A stretch of DNA of 64,000 nt from Polynucleobacter sp. HIN11 (GCF_030297675.1 NZ_AP028142.1:1674001-1738000), one strand, 5' to 3'. Positions 33,627-42,930 are shown, counted from the first letter of the stretch. Notes: generated from the letters alone by a model not told the origin. Translations and numbers: made by a program.

Positions 33627-34432
33627 GCTCATTCTTACTGATTGATATTGGTAACTCGCGCTTAAAGTGGGCAAGTGTGAATAGCAAACGCAATCCCGTC
33701 GAGCGCGATAAAAAATTATGGGATCACTCCGGTGCGATTGATACTAAGTTACTAGGCTCAAAAGAGCACCGTGATGAGCTGGCTCACTACATTCTCAATA
33801 CCATCCCAACCCCAAGTGCGATTGGTCTTTGCAGTGTGGCTACAGAATCTGCAGTCCAACAGATCAATGAGCTACTTCAGCCCTGGCAACACTGTCCCCA
33901 GTTTCGTCTACTCGGAAACTCATCATATCCATCTCTGCGGACGCAATACCAAAACACCCACACCCTGGGTGCCGATCGCTGGGCTGCATTAATTGCTGCA
34001 CGAGAGCTATCCAATGACAACACCTTAGTGATTAGTGCCGGTACCGCAACAACCATTGATTTTTTGGGTGGTAATGGAATGCACTATGGTGGTTGGATTC
34101 TGCCGGGGTTGGGACTAATGCGTGAAGGCCTATTGCAACATACCGCCGGTCTCAATGTAGCGAGTCTTGATCAAGCATCGAGTGGCATTGGATTAGATAC
34201 TGCAAGCGCGATTGACGAAGGATCGCGGCTAGCCCATTTGGGAGCCATTACACAGGCAATCAATTTTGCTAAAGAGCGCCATCAAGCCGTTACCCGTATA
34301 TGGATTGATGGTGGTCATGCGAATACCTTATTCGAAGGACTGATTCAAAATCAAATCCCCGCAGAAAAAATGCCGGGTTTGGTACTTCGAGGACTCTGGG
34401 CTTGGCTCAATACCCAAATCGCAAGGAACTAA
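33623..34432 (+). CDS. coaX: Type III pantothenate kinase
   Basis: First step of coenzyme A synthesis. The 269-residue enzyme has the ASKHA-type phosphate loop LIDIGNSRLKWA (about 6-17), the GADRWAALIAARE motif (about 113-125), SAGTATTIDFL and GGWILPGLGLMREGL. Type III enzymes are not inhibited by CoA, unlike CoaA. Overlaps birA at its start and shares CTAA with the convergent heptose gene. Confidence 0.95.
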   Translation: MSSFLLIDIGNSRLKWASVNSKRNPVERDKKLWDHSGAIDTKLLGSKEHRDELAHYILNTIPTPSAIGLCSVATESAVQQINELLQPWQHCPQFRLLGNSSYPSLRTQYQNTHTLGADRWAALIAARELSNDNTLVISAGTATTIDFLGGNGMHYGGWILPGLGLMREGLLQHTAGLNVASLDQASSGIGLDTASAIDEGSRLAHLGAITQAINFAKERHQAVTRIWIDGGHANTLFEGLIQNQIPAEKMPGLVLRGLWAWLNTQIARN

Positions 34433-34926
34433 GAACGAATCTTACCAAGTAGGTTTGTAGTAGAGCGCTCATGAATAAAGGGGATCGCGTATGCTTTTCC
34501 ACCCCATGCGTGCACAAGCTTCGTCTCCTCTAAAGTCTTAATTGCATAGTCTCCGCCTTTGACATAAATGTCTGGACGGATCTTACGAATCAACTCGACA
34601 GGGGTCTGCTCTGAAAATAACACCACCAAATCAACGCTTTCTAGTGCCGCTAAGAGGGCCATTCGATCTTCTTGACCATTAATCGGGCGATCAGAACCTT
34701 TTCCCAACATTCGCACCGATGCATCTGAATTAACGCCCACGACCAAACTACCGCCAAGCTGGCGGGCTTGCGCTAAGTAACTGACATGTCCCCGGTGCAA
34801 AAGATCGAATACGCCGTTCGTAAAAACCATAGGACGAGCCAAGGACTTTAGCTTTTGCTCTAAATCCCCACTAGTGGTACATAGTTTTGCTTCAAAAGCA
34901 GGGGGCTTCAAGATTGGCTCTGTCAT
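34429..34926 (-). CDS. D-glycero-beta-D-manno-heptose 1-phosphate adenylyltransferase
   Basis: From the ATG at 34924-34926 the protein has 165 residues, matching the stand-alone adenylyltransferase (HldC / RfaE domain II) of ADP-heptose synthesis for LPS core. Motifs: VFTNGVFDLLHRGHVSYL (with HxGH-like RGH), SDRPIN and IRPDIYVKGGDY, ending ERSTTNLLGKIR. The kinase half (HldA) must be encoded elsewhere. Divergent from the glutathione peroxidase operon with 133 bp between starts. Confidence 0.93.
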   Translation of the reverse strand: MTEPILKPPAFEAKLCTTSGDLEQKLKSLARPMVFTNGVFDLLHRGHVSYLAQARQLGGSLVVGVNSDASVRMLGKGSDRPINGQEDRMALLAALESVDLVVLFSEQTPVELIRKIRPDIYVKGGDYAIKTLEETKLVHAWGGKAYAIPFIHERSTTNLLGKIRS

Positions 34927-35059
34927 AAGCCAAATTCTAGATGATTCCAACCCAAAACCCTGTCTGATCCTGAATTAAAGGGGTAATTCTTCCCAAAATA
35001 CAAAAGAGGGCGGAAGACGGTAGACTTCAAGGTTTCTAGATTAAAAGTGAGGATTCTTG

Positions 35060-35635
35060 ATGAAATGGTTAATCATGATTTCCCTATTTGGTGCAACGAC
35101 CATGCTAAGTCCAAATGATGCACACGCCAACCCATCGGCGAATAAGTGCAGCCCCGCTCTGTCACATACCTTTCCAAGGCTGCAGGATGAAATTCCTCAA
35201 AGTCTTTGCCAATACCAAGGTAAGGTCATCATGGTCGTGAATACGGCTAGTTTTTGTGGTTTTACCAGCCAATATGAGTCACTTGAGAAAATTTATGCCC
35301 GTTATAAAGATCGTGGCTTTGTAATTCTGGGCTTCCCATCAAATGATTTTGGGCAACAAGAGCCGGGATCGAATAAAGAAATTGCTGAGTTTTGTAAAAA
35401 TACTTACGATGTAAAATTCCCGATGTTTGCTAAAAGCTCTGTTAGTGGCAAAGAAGCGAATCCCCTCTTCAAGATGTTGATTGCCAAAACGGGCACCACG
35501 CCGAAGTGGAATTTTTACAAATACCTGATTGATCGCGACGGTAATATTGTGGATTCCTTTAATAGCCTGACGAAACCCGATAGCAAATCGATTACTTCTG
35601 AAATTGAAAAACTATTAAAGTCTAAGGCCTCGTGA
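35060..35635 (+). CDS. Secreted glutathione/thiol peroxidase
   Basis: A 191-residue peroxidase of the GPx family with an N-terminal signal peptide (about 1-23, ending NDAHA-NP), so it acts in the periplasm. The peroxidatic Cys lies in VNTASFCGFTSQYESLEKIY and the catalytic Gln/Trp/Asn partners in GFPSNDFGQQEPG and KWNFYKYL. A Cys rather than selenocysteine is used. GAGG lies upstream of the ATG at 35060. Its TGA overlaps the GTG start of the FAD oxidoreductase, placing it first in the lipid-modification operon and suggesting lipid-peroxide repair. Confidence 0.9.
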   Translation: MKWLIMISLFGATTMLSPNDAHANPSANKCSPALSHTFPRLQDEIPQSLCQYQGKVIMVVNTASFCGFTSQYESLEKIYARYKDRGFVILGFPSNDFGQQEPGSNKEIAEFCKNTYDVKFPMFAKSSVSGKEANPLFKMLIAKTGTTPKWNFYKYLIDRDGNIVDSFNSLTKPDSKSITSEIEKLLKSKAS

Positions 35636-37017
35636 ACGCTCCCTCTCATCCCCACCCCAAAAAAATTGCAATTGTTGGAGCTGGTATTTCTGGCCTAGGT
35701 TGCGCATATGCATTACAAAAAAATGCAGGGGTTCATGTCACGCTGTTTGAGGAGGCATCTCATATTGGTGGACACAGTAACACGGTTGATATCGAAGTTC
35801 AAAGTCGTAATGGTGCGATCAAGTGCGCTGTGGATACTGGGTTTTTAGTCTTTAACCGAAAAACCTATCCCCGCCTAACACGTTTATTCGAGGAGCTCCA
35901 GGTTCCAATTGCCTTATCGGAAATGACCTTTTCGGTTTCCATTGATCGCTCCCTCGAATGGTCGGGCGATAACGTGAGTACTTTATTTGGGCAACGAAAG
36001 AATCTACTCCGCCCAGCGTTTTGGAGAATGGTTGCTGATATCGTACGTTTTAATCGCTTAGCAACTGCGCTAGCAACAAAGCAAGTTAGCGCTGGGCACA
36101 GCACCGATCCAAATCAGTTGCAATCAATCGCATCATTTCTGGATGAACATGGCTTTAGTCAATCGTTTCGGGAGTGGTATTTTTTACCAATGATTGGTGC
36201 GATCTGGTCGTGCCCCACCCAACAAATGCTCGAATTTCCGATCGAAACGATGGTGCGGTTTTGTCATAACCATGGACTCTTACAGGTCAACAATCGTCCC
36301 CAATGGCTAACAGTGAAGGGCGGATCGAAAGAGTATGTGGCAAGACTAATCAACGCTATGCATCCAGAGCGATTCAAGTTAATTCGCGAGTCAGTCAAAA
36401 AAGTGAATGTGCCAGACGCACAAAGCCCAGATAAACGCATTGAATTGATTAGCTCTCAGGGAATTCATTATTTTGACGAAGTCATCATGGCTTGCCATAG
36501 TGATGAGAGCCTAAAACTACTCCATGGGATTGACGAGTTTGATCGCTCTCTTTTGGCGGCCATCCCCTATCAAGCAAATCGTGCAGTGTTGCACCGCGAT
36601 GCCAGCCTTTTGCCGAAGACCAAGCGCTGCTGGGCGGCCTGGAACTATAAAACCACTTACGCCAAAAATCAGATCCAATCGGTCAGTGTGGACTATCTCA
36701 TCAATAAGCTACAGCCCCTACCAGCCGCATTGGGTCAAGAACCCATTATTGTGAGCCTTAACTCTCTGGTTGAACCAAAACCTGAATTTGTTTTTAAAGA
36801 AATTGCCTATTCACATCCTATTTTTGATGCCAAAGCGATTTCGGCACAAAAGAACCTTTCATTAATTCAAGGCAAAGCGGGAATTTGGTTCTGTGGCGCG
36901 TGGACTGGATACGGTTTTCATGAGGACGGTCTTCGCTCGGGAGAATTAGTCGCAGCTGACCTTGTTGCCTCGCTCCATGCCCCGCTTAAGCGCCCGCCAT
37001 TGCAATCGGCTAACTAA
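35632..37017 (+). CDS. FAD-dependent oxidoreductase (amine-oxidase-like) of the lipid cluster
   Basis: The 461-residue flavoprotein starts at a GTG that overlaps the previous stop, has the Rossmann FAD loop IAIVGAGISGLGCAYAL (about 12-28), an acidic ribose-binding residue in FEEASHIGGHSNTV and the C-terminal FAD motif GIWFCGAWTGYGFHEDG (about 422-438). This family is found next to DUF1365 and CFA-like genes in many proteobacteria, and plant cyclopropane synthases carry a similar domain fused in front of the methyltransferase. Oxidation or reduction of a lipid acyl chain is inferred. Confidence 0.9.
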   Translation: MNAPSHPHPKKIAIVGAGISGLGCAYALQKNAGVHVTLFEEASHIGGHSNTVDIEVQSRNGAIKCAVDTGFLVFNRKTYPRLTRLFEELQVPIALSEMTFSVSIDRSLEWSGDNVSTLFGQRKNLLRPAFWRMVADIVRFNRLATALATKQVSAGHSTDPNQLQSIASFLDEHGFSQSFREWYFLPMIGAIWSCPTQQMLEFPIETMVRFCHNHGLLQVNNRPQWLTVKGGSKEYVARLINAMHPERFKLIRESVKKVNVPDAQSPDKRIELISSQGIHYFDEVIMACHSDESLKLLHGIDEFDRSLLAAIPYQANRAVLHRDASLLPKTKRCWAAWNYKTTYAKNQIQSVSVDYLINKLQPLPAALGQEPIIVSLNSLVEPKPEFVFKEIAYSHPIFDAKAISAQKNLSLIQGKAGIWFCGAWTGYGFHEDGLRSGELVAADLVASLHAPLKRPPLQSAN

Positions 37018-37040
37018 GATAAAGATTGGTATTGCGAGCG

Positions 37041-37826
37041 ATGGCGCATCCACTGATTAATTTTGGTCAAGTCAAGCATAGCCGCTTAAGACCGGTAGTC
37101 AATCGCTTTAGTTATGGAGTCTTTACATTAAAGATCCCGATGCGAGAGCGCAATCGCAACCCCGAGCTTCTCAAACAATATGGCATGGGCGATAACCAAT
37201 GGGCCTTTTACTCGTTTTACGATCGCGATCATGGTCACGGTACGGAAAATTCTCTGACCTGGGCAGAGTCTCTTTTTGAGCAAGAGGGTATTTCAATTCC
37301 TGATGGTGAAATTTGGCTACAAACATTTCCAAGAGTCTTAGGTTACGTTTTTAATCCTGTCAGCTTTTGGATCTACACGGACGCGCACCAAGCCGTACGA
37401 GCGATCTTAACTGAAGTGAATAACACTTTTGGTGAGCGACATTGTTACCTGCTTCACAAAAAAGATGGTGGTGAAATTTTTTCAGGTGAAACACTGATTA
37501 GTCATAAAATTTTCCATGTATCGCCATTTTGTGATGTTTCTGGTGAGTATCAGTTTCGGTTTCTTTTTTCCAAAGACAGCCAACGCAAAATGGATTCGGT
37601 ATGTCGCATTGAGCTTTATACCGATCATCAGCCACTGATCTACACCAGCATTAGCGGTCAAGATTTTCCCCTATCACGCTCTGCTCTAAGCCGCGCGAAG
37701 TTGCGCTACCCAATGATGACCTTTGGCGTGATTGCGCGCATTCATTGGCAAGCTCTCAAACTTTGGTTAAAAGGGGTACCATTTCACTCAAAACCAACAC
37801 CTCCCAGAATTGAAGTGAGTTCATGA
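37041..37826 (+). CDS. DUF1365 family protein
   Basis: From the ATG at 37041 the protein has 261 residues (a TTG at 37026 is possible). Motifs match DUF1365: VKHSRLRPVVNRFSYGVF near the start, PRVLGYVFNPVSFWIYTD and LTEVNNTFGERHCYLL in the middle, and KIFHVSPFCDVSGEYQFRF. Function unknown. It lies between the FAD oxidoreductase and the CFA-like enzyme and overlaps the latter by 4 bp, so it probably acts on the same lipid, perhaps as carrier or chaperone. Confidence 0.9.
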   Translation: MAHPLINFGQVKHSRLRPVVNRFSYGVFTLKIPMRERNRNPELLKQYGMGDNQWAFYSFYDRDHGHGTENSLTWAESLFEQEGISIPDGEIWLQTFPRVLGYVFNPVSFWIYTDAHQAVRAILTEVNNTFGERHCYLLHKKDGGEIFSGETLISHKIFHVSPFCDVSGEYQFRFLFSKDSQRKMDSVCRIELYTDHQPLIYTSISGQDFPLSRSALSRAKLRYPMMTFGVIARIHWQALKLWLKGVPFHSKPTPPRIEVSS

Positions 37827-39073
37827 TTCGTCCCGGACAAACCCTACTTCATAAATTATCGGCATCGCGCACTGAAAAAATCCCGGCAGATGGAAAACTT
37901 AGTCTTGCTGCTCGGACCATTGAGCGCCTCTTAAAGCAGTTATCGATCGGTCATCTGGTGATGACTTTTCCAAATGGTGAACAGCGTGAATTTGGCAATC
38001 GCACCGACTCCTTACATGCTGAGATTCACTTCCATCGCTGGTCTGCATTCCAAGATATCTTGCGGCATGGTGATATTGGCTTTGCTGAAGGGTATATCCG
38101 CGGGGATTGGGACAGCCCCAATCTTGAGAAGTTACTCGATCTTGCCGTTAAGAACCGAAATGTTCTCGAGCGTGCTATCTACGGCAATTGGTTTGGGTCC
38201 CTAGTGTATCGATTTCGGCATTTTCTGAACCGAAACAATAAGGCGGGCAGCAAAAAGAATATTCATGCGCACTACGATCTAGGCAATGCCTTTTATCGCC
38301 TGTGGCTTGATCCCAGCATGACCTATTCGAGCGCTTGGTTTGGGGCTGACTCGAATGCCAGTTTGGAGCTTGCGCAACGGGCAAAATATCGCAATATCCT
38401 AAATTCTCTGGCACTTCAACCCAATAGCAAGATTCTGGAAATCGGTTGTGGGTGGGGTGGATTTATGGAAGAAGCAGCCCTTGCTGGTCACCGGGTTACA
38501 GGACTCACCCTCTCAACTGAACAGCAGTCATTTGCAATGGACCGCGTCAATCGACAATGGCCTAATCGTCATGAAGTACGACTTCAAGACTATCGGGATT
38601 GCAAGGATCAATTTGATGGAATCGCTTCTATTGAAATGTTTGAAGCGGTTGGCGAGCAATATTGGCCAATGTATTTTGAAACCCTTGCCCGCTGCCTGAA
38701 GCAAAATGGTAAAGCATGTATTCAAACAATTGTGATTGCTGAAAACCTGTTCGACCGCTATCGTAAAAGTACAGACTTTATTCAGCAATATATTTTCCCG
38801 GGTGGGATGTTACCATCCCGAGAAGCATTTAAACACTATGCACAACAAGCGGGGCTCCAGATCGAATGTGAATTCGCCTTTGGGCATGACTATGCCAAAA
38901 CCCTTTGTATTTGGTATGAGCACTTTAATCAAAAACTGCCTGAAATCCGAGAGCTTGGGTTTGATGAACCCTTCATTCGGTTATGGAACTTTTATCTGAT
39001 GTACTGTGCAGCCGGCTTCAAAGAGCAAAATATTGATGTCGTTCAATTCACGCTAAGCCACCAACCGAAATAG
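37823..39073 (+). CDS. CFA-synthase-like lipid methyltransferase with altered bicarbonate site
   Basis: The 416-residue SAM-dependent enzyme has the CFA fold: an N-terminal lipid-binding part (about 40-145), HYDLGNAFYRLWLDPSMTYS (150-169), SAM loop LEIGCGWGGF (205-214) and LQDYRD (254-259). Against E. coli Cfa from memory, C139 is Ser170, H266 is Gln301, while E239 (Glu274), I268 (Ile303) and Y317 (Tyr357) are kept. Two of five bicarbonate-site residues are changed, so methyl transfer without ring closure (as in methyl- or furan-fatty-acid enzymes) is possible. Operon with FAD oxidoreductase, DUF1365 and SDR. Confidence 0.9.
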   Translation: MIRPGQTLLHKLSASRTEKIPADGKLSLAARTIERLLKQLSIGHLVMTFPNGEQREFGNRTDSLHAEIHFHRWSAFQDILRHGDIGFAEGYIRGDWDSPNLEKLLDLAVKNRNVLERAIYGNWFGSLVYRFRHFLNRNNKAGSKKNIHAHYDLGNAFYRLWLDPSMTYSSAWFGADSNASLELAQRAKYRNILNSLALQPNSKILEIGCGWGGFMEEAALAGHRVTGLTLSTEQQSFAMDRVNRQWPNRHEVRLQDYRDCKDQFDGIASIEMFEAVGEQYWPMYFETLARCLKQNGKACIQTIVIAENLFDRYRKSTDFIQQYIFPGGMLPSREAFKHYAQQAGLQIECEFAFGHDYAKTLCIWYEHFNQKLPEIRELGFDEPFIRLWNFYLMYCAAGFKEQNIDVVQFTLSHQPK

Positions 39074-39081
39074 GTCAAGCA

Positions 39082-39858
39082 ATGAAGCAACCAGCGATTA
39101 CTAACTATCAGCAACAACGCGTATGGGTGATTGGGGCATCGAGTGGCATCGGTGAGGCTTGCGTTAAGGCTCTTTTTCAAAAAGGTGCTCGTGTTGCACT
39201 ATCTAGTCGTCGCGTCGAACGCCTTGAGGCAATTGTGCAGAATCATGCCAAGGATGATTATCTAATTCTGCCTGTTGATGTCATGCGCGAGGCTGATATC
39301 CAAGGAGCCTATCAAAAGATAGAGAAAGAATGGGGCGGCATTGATTTACTGCTTTTTGTCTCCGGAATTTATATTCCGATGCGAGCCGATACTTTCAATA
39401 TGGCCGATGCTGAGAAAACTGTCGATTCGAATCTCTTGGGTCCGATGCGTGCTGTTGGAGCTGTATTGCCGTCGATGCTTGCCCGCGGTAGCGGTCATAT
39501 TGCCATTGTCGGCAGTGTTGCAGGCTATAGTGGTTTACCCAAGGCCTTGGCTTACGGGCCCACAAAGGCAGCCATGATTAACTTCTGCGAAACCTTGTTT
39601 TATGATCTGCAGCCCAATGGTGTCGGGGTTCATATGATTTCTCCGGGCTTTGTAGAAACAGAAGCAACCGCACAAAATGACTTTGAAATGCCGGCCCTCA
39701 TCTCTGCTCAGACCGCTGCTAATGAGATCTTAGATGGAATTGCGCGCGGAGAATTTGATATTCACTTCCCTAAACGCTTTTCAGGCTTTTTAAAGTTCTT
39801 ACGCATCTTGCCCTACCCAATCTACTTTTGGATATTGCGTAAGTTTGTGAAGATCTAA
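39082..39858 (+). CDS. Short-chain dehydrogenase/reductase of the lipid cluster
   Basis: A 258-residue SDR with cofactor loop VIGASSGIGEA (about 16-26), the NNAG-region variant LLFVSGIY, catalytic Ser in VGSVAGYSGLPKALAYGPTKAA (Tyr and Lys in YGPTK, about 153-157) and a hydrophobic C-terminal tail (FLKFLRILPYPIYFWILRKF) that may bind the membrane. Last gene of the five-gene operon, 8 bp after the CFA-like gene. Likely reduces or oxidises a lipid intermediate; substrate unknown. Confidence 0.9.
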   Translation: MKQPAITNYQQQRVWVIGASSGIGEACVKALFQKGARVALSSRRVERLEAIVQNHAKDDYLILPVDVMREADIQGAYQKIEKEWGGIDLLLFVSGIYIPMRADTFNMADAEKTVDSNLLGPMRAVGAVLPSMLARGSGHIAIVGSVAGYSGLPKALAYGPTKAAMINFCETLFYDLQPNGVGVHMISPGFVETEATAQNDFEMPALISAQTAANEILDGIARGEFDIHFPKRFSGFLKFLRILPYPIYFWILRKFVKI

Positions 39859-39860
39859 AT

Positions 39861-40508
39861 CTATTTGTAGCCGTCTTTGCGGACTTTATTCACTAAGAAA
39901 TCCATCACCTGAATGGACTTGGCGCGTGACCCAGCAATCGATGGCGATGTAATGTATTTCCCCTGAATCGCCACGGTTGGAACACCATCAATTCGGTAGG
40001 CATTCCCTAACTGATTAGCAGCACGCGCTTTTGAAAGAACAGCAAACGAGCGATAGGCTGCTAAGAATGCGTTACGATCAACGCCTTGAGCGGCGACCCA
40101 ATCGGCAATTTCGTTTTCATTCAGGAGTCGCTTATTTTCACGATGCATGGCAAACATCACTTTGTCATTAAGCGCTTCACCTTTTCCTAAAGACTCGAGG
40201 GCATAAAACAATAAGCTGTGGGGCATGAGTTCATCACGAAAGGCAATGGGCACTTTCTTAAATACGACGTCTTTATTCTGACGCTTTAACCAAGCCTTTA
40301 GATCGGGCTCAAACTCAAAGCAATGCGGGCAACCATACCAAAAAAATTCAATCACCTCGACCTTACCTTTGACATCAATTGGCTGGGCAATTGGTAAAAC
40401 GCGGTAATCAAAACCTTCTTCAACCTTAATCGGGGCTTGAGCAAGCGCAAATGATTGCAGGCCAAATAAGGTCAAGATCAGGACAAGGGATTTGAATAAC
40501 GATTTCAT
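39861..40508 (-). CDS. dsbA: Thiol:disulfide interchange protein DsbA
   Basis: The 215-residue periplasmic oxidase introduces disulfides into exported proteins. It has a signal peptide (to about ALAQ, 24), thioredoxin active site C60-PH-C63 (FFWYGCPHCFEFEP), the inserted helical domain and cis-Pro loop DGVPTVAIQGKY. It overlaps the SPOR gene by 4 bp, and argS is upstream, an order I recall from other Burkholderiales. Confidence 0.94.
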   Translation of the reverse strand: MKSLFKSLVLILTLFGLQSFALAQAPIKVEEGFDYRVLPIAQPIDVKGKVEVIEFFWYGCPHCFEFEPDLKAWLKRQNKDVVFKKVPIAFRDELMPHSLLFYALESLGKGEALNDKVMFAMHRENKRLLNENEIADWVAAQGVDRNAFLAAYRSFAVLSKARAANQLGNAYRIDGVPTVAIQGKYITSPSIAGSRAKSIQVMDFLVNKVRKDGYK

Positions 40509-41137
40509 GATCGATTTACACGAATAACGGTTGGTTTGATTCCAAGGATGGTTAATTTACTTCGCACAGTAGTGGTATCTTCGATACTGCCAAATGGGCC
40601 GATACGAACACGCCAAACTGAGTTTCCATCGACTGCACTTTCACTCAGTTGCGCCTGAATACCCTGCATCGCTAAATTTGCTTTTTGTGCATCGGCTTCA
40701 GTGCGCTGATTAAATACTCCGGTCTGAACATAAAACATCGTATCGGCTTTAGGCTCAGGCTTCGCTTCGGGGGTCTTACCCGCTGCAATATCTGCAATTG
40801 GATCGCGTGCGGGGTCGGCTCCGCCAATGCCAGGAACTTTAGTCTGTAGCGGCTTATTAAGGTCAAGTTGAGGTGCGGCAACCGCAGTCTCTTCCTCGGT
40901 CTCTTTGTCTGATTTTGGTGGGAGCGGCTTCATAAATGCGGGCGCGCTTGGGGCCCGAACTCCTGGCTTTTCTTGCGGCTGCGATTTCATTAAATACCAA
41001 GCCACAATCAGCGCTAAACCAACCCCAACAAAAACGCCAATCAAAACACCCATAATCATTCCGCCCGACTCAGATGAGCCCAGTAGTTGGGTAGCAGATC
41101 GCTTTTCTAGTGCGTCAGATGATTTAATGTCATTCAT
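40505..41137 (-). CDS. SPOR-domain membrane protein
   Basis: A 210-residue bitopic protein: short cytoplasmic head, one membrane helix (about 27-48), a Pro/Ala/Lys-rich periplasmic linker (about 50-128), and a C-terminal SPOR domain (about 130-208; FYVQTGVFNQRTEADAQKA, VWRVRIGPFGS). SPOR domains bind denuded septal peptidoglycan, so a cell-division role like FtsN is possible. Placed between argS and dsbA. Confidence 0.9.
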   Translation of the reverse strand: MNDIKSSDALEKRSATQLLGSSESGGMIMGVLIGVFVGVGLALIVAWYLMKSQPQEKPGVRAPSAPAFMKPLPPKSDKETEEETAVAAPQLDLNKPLQTKVPGIGGADPARDPIADIAAGKTPEAKPEPKADTMFYVQTGVFNQRTEADAQKANLAMQGIQAQLSESAVDGNSVWRVRIGPFGSIEDTTTVRSKLTILGIKPTVIRVNRS

Positions 41138-41184
41138 GACCTCTATCTTAACCTTTGCTCAAAAATGCGAGCAAGCCGCTCAAA

Positions 41185-42930
41185 TTACATCTTTTGTGGG
41201 GCACTAACCCCTAATATTTTTAGGCCATTTTCCAAGACTTGGCGTGTGGCAGCTAGTAATGCCAAGCGCGCTAACTTCAACTGTTCGTCGTCCACCAAAA
41301 CGCGGTCGGCGTTGTAGAAAGTATGAAAATCCCCGGCAAGATCGCGCAGATAGAAGGCAATAGCGTGTGGAGCCAAATCGTACGCAGCATTAGCTAATAC
41401 CTCTGGATACTCCGATAATCTCCGTAGCAAGTGATCGGCCGCCTTACTATCTAACAGACTTAAATTCGCATGCTCTAGGGCGCTAGAGGACCCGCCCCAT
41501 TGCTGAAGAATCGAACAAATCCGTGCATGGGCATACTGCACATAAAAGACGGGATTCTCATCATTTTGTTGCAAAGCTAGATTTACATCAAATACAAATT
41601 CGGTATCTGCTTTACGTGAGATCAAGAAAAAGCGGACCGCATCGCGCCCGCGTTGCAAGGCTAAATTGCGCTCATCATTGCTCATGTCTGGATGGGTACC
41701 ACCAGACCATTCGACCAAATCTCGCAACGTGACATAGGAGCCAACACGCTTGGAGAGTTTGACCTCTTCGCCATCGCGAATGACCGTGACCATCTTATGC
41801 AACACATAATCGGGATAGGTGGTTGGAATTGGCCAATTACGTTTTTGTGCTACTCCCTGTATTCCAGAGCGAACTCGAGCAATCGTGCCATGATGATCAC
41901 TGCCCTGAACATTAATCACCTTTTCAAAACCGCGGCTCCATTTATTGATGTGATAAGCCACATCTGGAACAAAATAGGTATAGCTACCATCGGACTTACG
42001 CATTACACGGTCTTTGTCGTCACCATCTAAGGTCGTCTTTAGCCACAAAGCGCCATCAGCCTCATAAGTTTTATCAACCGCCTGCAGATCGCTAATCACT
42101 TGCTCAACGCTTCCATCGGTATACAAAGAGGATTCCAAATAAAATTGGTCAAATTGCACACCGAAGGTTTTCAAGTCAATATCTTGCTCTTTGCGCAAAT
42201 AGGCAACAGCATACTGACGAATCTGTTCTAAATCAGACAGATCATGGCCAGTACTTTGGTAAGACTCAGCAATCTCAGCAATATACTCACCGTTATAGGC
42301 CTCCTTGGGCCAATTGGGACTTTCGGGATTTAAACCCTGTAAACGTGCTTGCACCGATAGCGCGAGATTATGAATCTGAACTCCGGCATCGTTGTAATAA
42401 AACTCCCGATGCACATCAGTATCTTGGCTGTCTAAAAGATTGGCCAATGCATCACCGAGAGCTGCCTGACGCCCGTGTCCAACATGCAAAGGTCCGGTGG
42501 GATTGGCAGATACAAATTCAATCATGGCCCGCTTAGGCAAGCTCGGGTCTGCCTTACCCATACGATCTCGACGGCCAAAACGTGCGCCCTCACGCAATAT
42601 AAGCCCTACCACCGCAGACTTGGCCGCAAGACTCAAACGAAAATTAATAAATCCAGGCCCAGCAATTTCAGCGCTTGCAATCAGTTGTCCGTATTCAGGA
42701 AATTGATTTAATTGGCTAAGAATGGCTTGTGCCAACTCTCGCGGATTGGTCTTCCATGCCTTCGAAATTTGCAAGGCAATATTGCAAGCAATATCACCAT
42801 GGTCAGCCACCTTAGGCCGCTCCAGATGCGGAATCGGAAACTCACCGGCTGCGAGTCCACGCTCTTGCGCTAGGGCATTCAAAGCATTCGTGATGCATTG
42901 CGTAAGCTGAGTTTTTTGGCTAGACAACAT
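41185..42930 (-). CDS. argS: Arginyl-tRNA synthetase
   Basis: The 581-residue class I enzyme charges tRNA-Arg. It has the N-terminal Arg-specific domain, the HIGH-type motif SANPTGPLHVGHGRQAALGD (about 139-158), a KMSKS-type position in EEVKLSKRVGSYV (about 388-400) and the C-terminal anticodon-binding helices (RVLVDDEQLKLARLALLAA). First gene of argS-SPOR-dsbA on the minus strand, divergent from DUF1840 by 37 bp. Confidence 0.97.
   Translation of the reverse strand: MLSSQKTQLTQCITNALNALAQERGLAAGEFPIPHLERPKVADHGDIACNIALQISKAWKTNPRELAQAILSQLNQFPEYGQLIASAEIAGPGFINFRLSLAAKSAVVGLILREGARFGRRDRMGKADPSLPKRAMIEFVSANPTGPLHVGHGRQAALGDALANLLDSQDTDVHREFYYNDAGVQIHNLALSVQARLQGLNPESPNWPKEAYNGEYIAEIAESYQSTGHDLSDLEQIRQYAVAYLRKEQDIDLKTFGVQFDQFYLESSLYTDGSVEQVISDLQAVDKTYEADGALWLKTTLDGDDKDRVMRKSDGSYTYFVPDVAYHINKWSRGFEKVINVQGSDHHGTIARVRSGIQGVAQKRNWPIPTTYPDYVLHKMVTVIRDGEEVKLSKRVGSYVTLRDLVEWSGGTHPDMSNDERNLALQRGRDAVRFFLISRKADTEFVFDVNLALQQNDENPVFYVQYAHARICSILQQWGGSSSALEHANLSLLDSKAADHLLRRLSEYPEVLANAAYDLAPHAIAFYLRDLAGDFHTFYNADRVLVDDEQLKLARLALLAATRQVLENGLKILGVSAPQKM

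Noticed and set aside
34965..34970. TGATCC upstream of the lipid operon, like the -35 of singlet-oxygen ECF sigma promoters
   Set aside because: No matching -10 at the expected spacing and no ECF sigma or ChrR gene in the window; a six-base match alone is not enough.
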